DNA from: Candidatus Rifleibacteriota bacterium
Lineage (GTDB): Bacteria; Riflebacteria; Ozemobacteria; Ozemobacterales; Ozemobacteraceae
Direction of reading: 5' to 3'
Assembly (NCBI GenBank): GCA_029564115.1
Contig: JAKQQP010000246.1
Location: forward strand, 1-10,508
DNA length: 10,508 bases
Under the pieces are notes generated by a model. It had not been told where the DNA came from and did not search any database. It saw only the letters and a program-made list of their open reading frames with translations. Positions 6,650 to 10,508 of the stretch are shown here, one piece after another. The position numbers were made by a program, and so were the translations under genes. Position 1 is the stretch's first letter; each line of letters starts with the position of its first letter.

Positions 6650-7027
6650 ATGTCTGAAGTCTGTGCCTGCGGCGGGAATCCTGCTTTACTATACACATGC
6701 TCCGGCGCTGCCGATGTCGGCGAACTGGCAGATCTTGCTACCAGACAACTCAGTCGCAGCAAAAAAGGCGCGATGTCGTGCCTTGCCGGAATCGGTGGCA
6801 ATATCAGCGGCTTTATCAAAAGTACCGAAGGCGCTGACAAGGTGCTGGTGATCGATGGCTGCCCGCTTGGCTGCGCCAGAAAAACTCTTGAAGAAAAGGG
6901 ACTGCAGAACTTCAAGCACCTTACTATCACTGAGCTTGGCTTTAAAAAAGGCCAGACAGAGGTCAGTCAGGTTTCGATCGACAAAGTCTGTGCCAGCGCC
7001 TCAGAATTGCTGGGCCTGTGCAAATAA
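6650..7027 (+). CDS. DGC-domain putative zinc-binding protein
   Basis: A 125-residue cytosolic protein with eight cysteines (5, 7, 17, 44, 71, 75, 114, 124). The family-defining Asp-Gly-Cys is at 69-71 in 'VLVIDGCPLGCARK', with a second Cys at 75. The N-terminal C-x-C and the 'YTCSGAADVGELAD' stretch also fit the DGC-domain proteins, described only as putative zinc-binding. The fold and chemistry are not known to me. The many cysteines suggest metal or metalloid binding, or a thiol transfer role beside the redox protein encoded before it. AAGGAG (6637-6642) precedes ATG 6650 at a good distance and overlaps the previous stop. In other bacteria the same trio of permease, small redox protein and DGC protein tends to be found together under an ArsR regulator, which supports a shared function. 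Confidence 0.85.
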   Translation: MSEVCACGGNPALLYTCSGAADVGELADLATRQLSRSKKGAMSCLAGIGGNISGFIKSTEGADKVLVIDGCPLGCARKTLEEKGLQNFKHLTITELGFKKGQTEVSQVSIDKVCASASELLGLCK

Positions 7028-7042
7028 GCCAAAGGAAACGTC

Positions 7043-7567
7043 ATGAAACATACTGAAATCAACTTTTTATTGATCGCTTTTTTCCTGTTTTTCTCTACAG
7101 GATGCGGCAATGCCGCCCCGGAAACACCTGCTCCAGTTGCGCAGATAAACGCCAGCGCAACGATTATAGAGCCCGCTACAGCCAAAATGCCGCGCATAAT
7201 TGACTTCGGCTCAAAACAATGCCAGGCCTGCAAAGCCATGGAACCGGTGCTTGAAAGCCTTGCGACAAATCATGCCGATAAGTTCAAAACCGAATTTGTC
7301 GACGTCTGGGTGCCGGAAAATCAGACTTTTGCCAAAAGCTACGAAATCAGTTCGATACCGACACAGGTATTTCTGAATGCCGAAGGCAAAGAAGTTTATC
7401 GCAATACCGGCTTTATCTCAGAAAAAGACGTAATTGCCAAGTTCACAGAACTGGGTCTGGTCTCAGCCGCAAACAGCACCCCGGAAGCATCATCTGCCAG
7501 TGAGACAGCAAAGACTGATGCCCCGGCCGATGAACCGATCGCCCCAAAAGAAGCGGCCGGAGAATAA
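7043..7567 (+). CDS. Exported thioredoxin-family protein, probable lipoprotein (ArsE-like position)
   Basis: A 174-residue protein. Residues 1-20 form a signal sequence ending S-T-G-Cys21, a possible but non-consensus lipobox because the -3 residue is Ser. Plain signal-peptidase cleavage or N-terminal anchoring is also possible. A Pro/Ala-rich linker (22-49) leads to a thioredoxin domain. This has strand RIIDFGSKQ, active site Cys60-Gln-Ala-Cys63, the FVDVWVPEN strand (85-93), and cis-Pro106 in SSIPTQ. The C-terminal 30 residues are low-complexity Ser/Ala/Glu/Pro and probably unstructured. It would act as a periplasmic dithiol reductase or oxidase. Next come an ArsF-family and an ArsG-family gene, so it occupies the place of ArsE in arsEFG clusters. 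I did not assign the symbol because generic thioredoxins look alike. AAAGGA is at 7030-7035. The gap to the next gene is four bases. Confidence 0.85.
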   Translation: MKHTEINFLLIAFFLFFSTGCGNAAPETPAPVAQINASATIIEPATAKMPRIIDFGSKQCQACKAMEPVLESLATNHADKFKTEFVDVWVPENQTFAKSYEISSIPTQVFLNAEGKEVYRNTGFISEKDVIAKFTELGLVSAANSTPEASSASETAKTDAPADEPIAPKEAAGE

Positions 7568-7571
7568 ATCC

Positions 7572-8075
7572 ATGCAGCTCAGCGAAAACCACAAAAAACT
7601 GATTACCAATCTGCTTCTGGCATTTGTGCTGGTTTCGATCGGTTTTTCACTGGGCAGACACAGCGTGGTTTCGCGAACCGTCAACGGTGAAATGCTTGCC
7701 GCCAGCAATGGCGGCATGGTTTCGCCTGAGCGACTGGTTAAGATTTTTTACATGCACGCCACCTTTCGCTGTGTAACCTGCAACAGCATTGAAAGTAGGG
7801 CCAGAGAGCTGGTTGAACGTGATTTTTCTCAAGCCTGGAACCAGAAAAAAATCCTCTGGGAAGAGGTAAATTTTCAGGAAAACGAGGCACTGGCGAAAAA
7901 ATTTGACGTTGCCGCCAGCTGTATAGTGGTTACAGTCATGCAGGGCAATGAAATAATTGAATTCAAGCGGCTCGACGAAGTCTGGCCACTGCTTGAAAAG
8001 CCGGCAGAATTCGATGTCTATGTTGCCGATGCAGTCAGAAGCGCCCTTGAAAAAACAGGTGGAGAAGGCAAATGA
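7572..8075 (+). CDS. arsF: ArsF-family membrane-anchored thioredoxin-fold protein
   Basis: A 167-residue protein with one N-terminal membrane segment (about 10-28), uncleaved-looking, so the rest faces the periplasm. After a linker, KIFYMHATFRCVTC gives a Cys67-x-x-Cys70 motif at the start of a thioredoxin-like domain, followed by helix NSIESRARELVE and strand WEEVNFQEN. The usual cis-proline is replaced by AASCIVV, with a third cysteine at 117. This layout matches what is named 'nitrophenyl compound nitroreductase subunit ArsF family', from the Shewanella arsEFG operon for aromatic arsenicals. Start ATG 7572 is chosen over an upstream in-frame ATG at 7434, which would overlap the thioredoxin gene; GGAG at 7559-7562 supports this. 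The stop overlaps arsG by ATGA. The family call is good. The nitroreductase activity is inherited from naming and not shown by this sequence. Confidence 0.78.
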   Translation: MQLSENHKKLITNLLLAFVLVSIGFSLGRHSVVSRTVNGEMLAASNGGMVSPERLVKIFYMHATFRCVTCNSIESRARELVERDFSQAWNQKKILWEEVNFQENEALAKKFDVAASCIVVTVMQGNEIIEFKRLDEVWPLLEKPAEFDVYVADAVRSALEKTGGEGK

Positions 8076-8761
8076 CCTGGGTCAGCATAACTACTGCCGC
8101 ATGGCTTGGCATTCTCACCGCCGTAAGTCCGTGTCCCCTTGCTTCGAATGTTGCGGCAATTTCATTTATCGGCCGTCAGTTTCACAGCAAAGCTGCCATA
8201 CTCTTTTCAGGACTGCTTTACACAAGCGGGCGCACCGTCGCCTACCTGGCTCTGGGGGCCCTTCTTTCGTCTGGCGCGCTTGCCAGCGGCGAGCTTTCAA
8301 GATTTCTGCAGAAATATCTCAATGAGATTCTCGGGCCGTTGCTGATTGTTCTGGGAATGATTCTGCTTGGCCTGATTGGTTCGGGCATCAGCGTTCAGAT
8401 GGCCGGCGAAGGAATCCAACAGAAAGCTTCACAGCACGGCGCCATTTACGCATTTCCGCTCGGCGTTCTATTTGCGCTTTCTTTCTGCCCGGTTTCAGCC
8501 GGTCTGTTCTTTGGCGCCCTGATTCCGCTTGCAGTTAACAACAATTCAGTTCTTTTACTGCCGGCATTATATGGCATTGGCACCGCAATTCCGGTAGTCA
8601 TTTTTGCCTTTCTCATCGCCTTCAGCAGCAAATGGCTCGGAAAAGCCTTCAACAGCCTTAATAAGATCGAGTTTTACGTAAGAAGCGCCACCGGCATTAT
8701 TTTTATCATCGCCGGTTTTTATTACGCTCTCACACATATTTACGGCATAAAATTTTACTGA
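8072..8761 (+). CDS. arsG: ArsG-family / CcdA-like membrane protein
   Basis: A 229-residue inner-membrane protein with about six hydrophobic segments, the size and plan of CcdA/DsbD-beta proteins. The paired CcdA cysteines are present in equivalent places: S-P-C21-P in the first segment and F-C139-P at the start of the second half. In CcdA such a pair relays electrons from cytosolic thioredoxin to periplasmic thiol proteins. The nearest named group is the ArsG family, described as an efflux permease for trivalent aromatic aminobenzylarsenicals in arsEFG operons. The two views (thiol electron conduit, arsenical efflux) are both open. The retained cysteines and the two exported thioredoxin-fold neighbours favour the conduit role at least in part. 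It is coupled to arsF by an ATGA overlap. It is the last gene of the tight operon. No terminator is obvious after it. Confidence 0.78.
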   Translation: MTWVSITTAAWLGILTAVSPCPLASNVAAISFIGRQFHSKAAILFSGLLYTSGRTVAYLALGALLSSGALASGELSRFLQKYLNEILGPLLIVLGMILLGLIGSGISVQMAGEGIQQKASQHGAIYAFPLGVLFALSFCPVSAGLFFGALIPLAVNNNSVLLLPALYGIGTAIPVVIFAFLIAFSSKWLGKAFNSLNKIEFYVRSATGIIFIIAGFYYALTHIYGIKFY

Positions 8762-8957
8762 AACGCCGGCCGTTACAGAAACAACAATAAAGTTTGAAAA
8801 AGACGAAAAACTGATTAAACTTAAAGACGAAGCTTAGTTTATACGCCTGGCAAAAAACAAGAAATCAGGCGGTCAGGAATGGCTGTTCATCGAAGTGAGA
8901 TTAAAGCAGGCCAGCTTCACAGATAAAATACTGGAGTTTTTGAGGAGAAGGGTTCCA
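8762..8957 (+). other. Gap with an in-frame, stop-interrupted extension of the downstream gene
   Basis: These 196 bases hold no complete gene. The frame of the downstream Fe-S protein stays open back to a TAG at 8835-8837, and before that TAG again back to the end of arsG. The TAG is the only stop in that frame across the gap. The frame encodes charged, protein-like sequence (FEKDEKLIKLKDEA, then after the stop FIRLAKNKKSGGQEWL), but has no good start apart from a GTG at 8895 without a ribosome site. It may be a decayed gene tail or chance. I see no clear promoter or terminator. Confidence 0.35.
8943..8947 (+). promoter_or_regulatory. Shine-Dalgarno that fixes the start of the Fe-S protein
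   Basis: AGGAG lies ten bases before ATG 8958. The protein from there begins MAHHTVKAGF, as family members do, so GTG 8895 is rejected as start. Confidence 0.75.
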
Positions 8958-10250
8958 ATGGCTCATCACACCGTAAAAGCCGGTTTTGCAGCATTGGTAG
9001 ACAGATTGAACCTCTACCCGCAGGGTGCTCATGAATCTGATCTGCTCTACAAAATCCTGCAGATACTTTTCAAGGAAAAAGAAGCTGGCCTGGTAGCCGC
9101 TTTGCCGATAAAGCCATTCACAGCCAAAAAAGCTGGATTAATCTGGGGAATGTCGGAAGTGAAAGCCAGAAATATTCTGGAAAGCCTTGCCGACAAGGGC
9201 TTGCTGGTCGACATGGCGCATGGCAGAGACACCCTCTACGCACTTCCCCCGCCCATGGCCGGATTTTTTGAATTTTCTCTGATGCGTGTCCGTTCAGATA
9301 TTGACCAGAAGGCTCTGAGTGAGCTGTTCTTTCAGTATCTGAACGTTGAAGAAGACTTCATCAAAGAGCTTTTTACCGAAGGCGAAACGAAACTGGGGCG
9401 GGTCTTTGTTAACGAACAGGCTGTCGCACAAAAGAGCAACCTGATGGTTCTCGATTACGAAAAGGCCTCAGAAGTAATCGAAACCGCTTCGGCACTGGCA
9501 GTCGGCATGTGCTATTGCCGGCACAAAATGCTGCATCTTGACCGGGCCTGTTCTGCGCCAATGGATATATGCATGACGTTCAATACAGCTGCCGACTCGT
9601 TGATCCGGCACGGCAATGCGAAAAGAATAAGCAAAAAAGAGTGTTTTGCTCTTCTTCAACAGGCCTACGACAACAATCTTGTTCAATTCGGCGAGAATGT
9701 CAGGGAAAAGGTAAACTTTATCTGTAATTGCTGCGGCTGTTGCTGTGAAGCCCTGCTGGCAGCCAAAAGGTTTGCCATTCTTCATCCGGTTCACACAACC
9801 AATTTTCTGCCTGAAATTATCAAAAACAAATGCGTCGGCTGCGGCAAATGCGTCAGGTTCTGCCCGGTTGAAAGCATAAGCCTGGTATCTGCTGAAGATC
9901 CCGAGTCGCCGCTGCGGAAAGTCGCCAGGATTAATGTTGATACATGCCTTGGGTGCGGCCTTTGTTTTAAAAATAGAGCGCGTGACTGCATCGATCTTAA
10001 AGCCAGAGATAAAAGAGTTATTACCCCGGTCAATGGCACACATTTAAGAGTTTTAATGGCTATCGAGAGAGGCAAATTGCAGAATTTCATCTTTGACAAT
10101 CGTGTGTTATGGCACCATAGAGCTCTCGCCGCCGTTCTGGGTGCAATTTTCAGCCTGCCGCCGGTCAAGCGGATTCTGGCTAACAAGCAGATCAAATCAA
10201 GATATCTGGCATTTCTGTCAGAGCGATTTGAAAAACAATATTATCGCTGA
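8958..10250 (+). CDS. Multi-cluster 4Fe-4S ferredoxin-type protein with winged-helix-like N-terminus
   Basis: A 430-residue soluble protein. Residues about 25-95 look like a helical winged-helix domain (KPFTAKKAG...SLADKGLLVDM), then PPPMAGFFEFSLMR. A Cys-rich middle has C-Y-C at 185-187, Cys198, Cys205 and the cluster C-N-C-C-G-C-C-C at 256-263. Two ferredoxin motifs follow. The first is canonical, Cys292, 295, 298 and 302 with Pro303. The second has Cys330, 333 and 336, but the fourth place is Arg340-Ala341 instead of Cys-Pro, with Cys344 nearby. The C-terminal third (NGTHLRVLMAIERGKLQN on) is basic and conserved in the family. It is an electron-transfer protein of anaerobes whose partner is not established. 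It follows arsG by 196 bases, so it may have its own promoter and need not belong to the arsenic operon. Confidence 0.85.
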   Translation: MAHHTVKAGFAALVDRLNLYPQGAHESDLLYKILQILFKEKEAGLVAALPIKPFTAKKAGLIWGMSEVKARNILESLADKGLLVDMAHGRDTLYALPPPMAGFFEFSLMRVRSDIDQKALSELFFQYLNVEEDFIKELFTEGETKLGRVFVNEQAVAQKSNLMVLDYEKASEVIETASALAVGMCYCRHKMLHLDRACSAPMDICMTFNTAADSLIRHGNAKRISKKECFALLQQAYDNNLVQFGENVREKVNFICNCCGCCCEALLAAKRFAILHPVHTTNFLPEIIKNKCVGCGKCVRFCPVESISLVSAEDPESPLRKVARINVDTCLGCGLCFKNRARDCIDLKARDKRVITPVNGTHLRVLMAIERGKLQNFIFDNRVLWHHRALAAVLGAIFSLPPVKRILANKQIKSRYLAFLSERFEKQYYR

Positions 10251-10263
10251 TAATCTGGCGATA
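10242..10263. repeat. Short inverted repeat over the end of the Fe-S gene
   Basis: Arms TATCGC (10242-10247) and GCGATA (10258-10263) flank a ten-base loop that includes the stop codon. No T-tract follows, so a rho-independent terminator is not supported. Confidence 0.3.
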
Positions 10264-10343
10264 CAGAGATGATGGCCCTGAAAAGACAATAAACTGCAGA
10301 AAAATTCAAGAATCGGCAGATTGCCTCGACTTTTTTGACAGTT

Positions 10344-10357
10344 CGGAGTCCGGAGTC
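10344..10357. repeat. Tandem seven-base direct repeat
   Basis: CGGAGTC occurs twice back to back (10344-10350 and 10351-10357) in the non-coding gap after the Fe-S gene. No function is evident. Confidence 0.3.
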
Positions 10358-10361
10358 TGGC

Positions 10362-10377
10362 AGCAGTCAAAACTGCT
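10362..10377. repeat. Short hairpin AGCAGT / ACTGCT
   Basis: Perfect six-base arms at 10362-10367 and 10372-10377 with a CAAA loop. There is no T-tract on the + side. It sits in the otherwise gene-free stretch 10251-10446. Confidence 0.3.
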
Positions 10378-10443
10378 CGTTCAATGCGGCTTTCATCAAA
10401 ATGTTTCATCTTTAATTAAAGCAGCCATTTTTTGCGATTTATC

Positions 10444-10452
10444 TGCTATAAT
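10444..10452 (+). promoter_or_regulatory. Extended -10 promoter
   Basis: TGC precedes a perfect TATAAT (10447-10452), giving the extended TGnTATAAT form that can work without a good -35; none is seen at the usual distance. It lies 30 bases before the putative start at 10482. Confidence 0.6.
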
Positions 10453-10481
10453 TTGCGTTAGAATTATTTCAGGAGAAAGTT

Positions 10482-10508
10482 TTGCAGCATTTTCGTCGCT
10501 GGTGCCGG
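10482..10508 (+). CDS. Start of an unidentified gene, cut by the window edge
   Basis: TTG at 10482 follows AGGAGA (10471-10476) at normal spacing and opens a frame reading MQHFRRWCR to the window end. The extended -10 promoter at 10444-10452 is well placed to drive it. Nine residues are too few to name a product. Basic and aromatic residues could suit the start of a signal or membrane protein, but that is a guess. Another start just outside the window is possible. Confidence 0.45.

Noticed and set aside
7434..7571. Upstream ATG extending ArsF by 46 residues
   Set aside because: It overlaps the end of the thioredoxin gene, reads basic low-complexity sequence, and is replaced by ATG 7572 with a membrane anchor right after it.
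8895..8957. GTG start for the Fe-S protein
   Set aside because: No ribosome site precedes it, and ATG 8958 has AGGAG and the family's usual MAHH-type beginning.
9468..10043. 191-codon frame on the minus strand inside the Fe-S protein gene
   Set aside because: It is a shadow of the Cys-rich coding frame, with no domain of its own.
10242..10377. Possible rho-independent terminators after the Fe-S gene
   Set aside because: Both hairpins have only six-base stems and no following T-tract.
1..10508. tRNA or rRNA genes, CRISPR arrays, insertion sequences, attachment sites
   Set aside because: I saw no regularly spaced repeats, no transposase or integrase frames, no terminal inverted repeats and no tRNA-like cloverleaf in the non-coding gaps.

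Overview
The window comes from a Gram-negative, probably anaerobic or redox-versatile bacterium whose lineage I cannot fix from sequence alone. It carries outer-membrane proteins (a TolC-family channel and a PlpD-type patatin/beta-barrel protein), lipoprotein- or signal-bearing periplasmic thioredoxin-fold proteins, and a Cys-rich iron-sulphur protein of a kind common in anaerobes. Every gene I can support lies on the + strand.

Layout. Bases 1-590 hold the 3' end of a phasin-like coiled-coil protein and a small acyl carrier protein. Bases 699-4387 hold two outer-membrane genes: an orphan TolC-family channel and a patatin phospholipase fused to a POTRA/Omp85-like barrel. Bases 4388-4721 are a gap containing a decayed BFD-like [2Fe-2S] gene fragment, followed by a well-formed promoter with two matching palindromic operators exactly 42 bp apart.

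Bases 4722-8761 form a tight seven-gene operon that is the focus of the window: an ArsR/SmtB repressor, an ArsP-type (UPF0718) permease, a small CxxC redox-active disulfide protein, a DGC-domain putative zinc-binding protein, a periplasmic thioredoxin-fold protein (ArsE-like position), an ArsF-family membrane-anchored thioredoxin-fold protein, and an ArsG/CcdA-family membrane protein. Two gene pairs overlap by ATGA and the other gaps are 4 to 16 bases. My reading is an arsenic/organoarsenical (or other thiophilic toxicant) resistance island. In it a cytosolic thiol protein could pass electrons through the CcdA-like ArsG to two exported thioredoxin-fold proteins, while the ArsP-type permease provides export. 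The operon looks more GC-rich than the genes before it (sample lines: 39/60 GC at 5401-5460 against 25/60 at 2341-2400), which suggests separate acquisition.

Bases 8762-8957 are a non-coding or decayed gap. It is followed by a 430-residue protein with a winged-helix-like N-terminus and multiple Fe-S cysteine motifs, whose second ferredoxin motif lacks its canonical fourth cysteine. The last 258 bases hold small repeats, an extended -10 promoter and the start of a further gene cut by the window edge.
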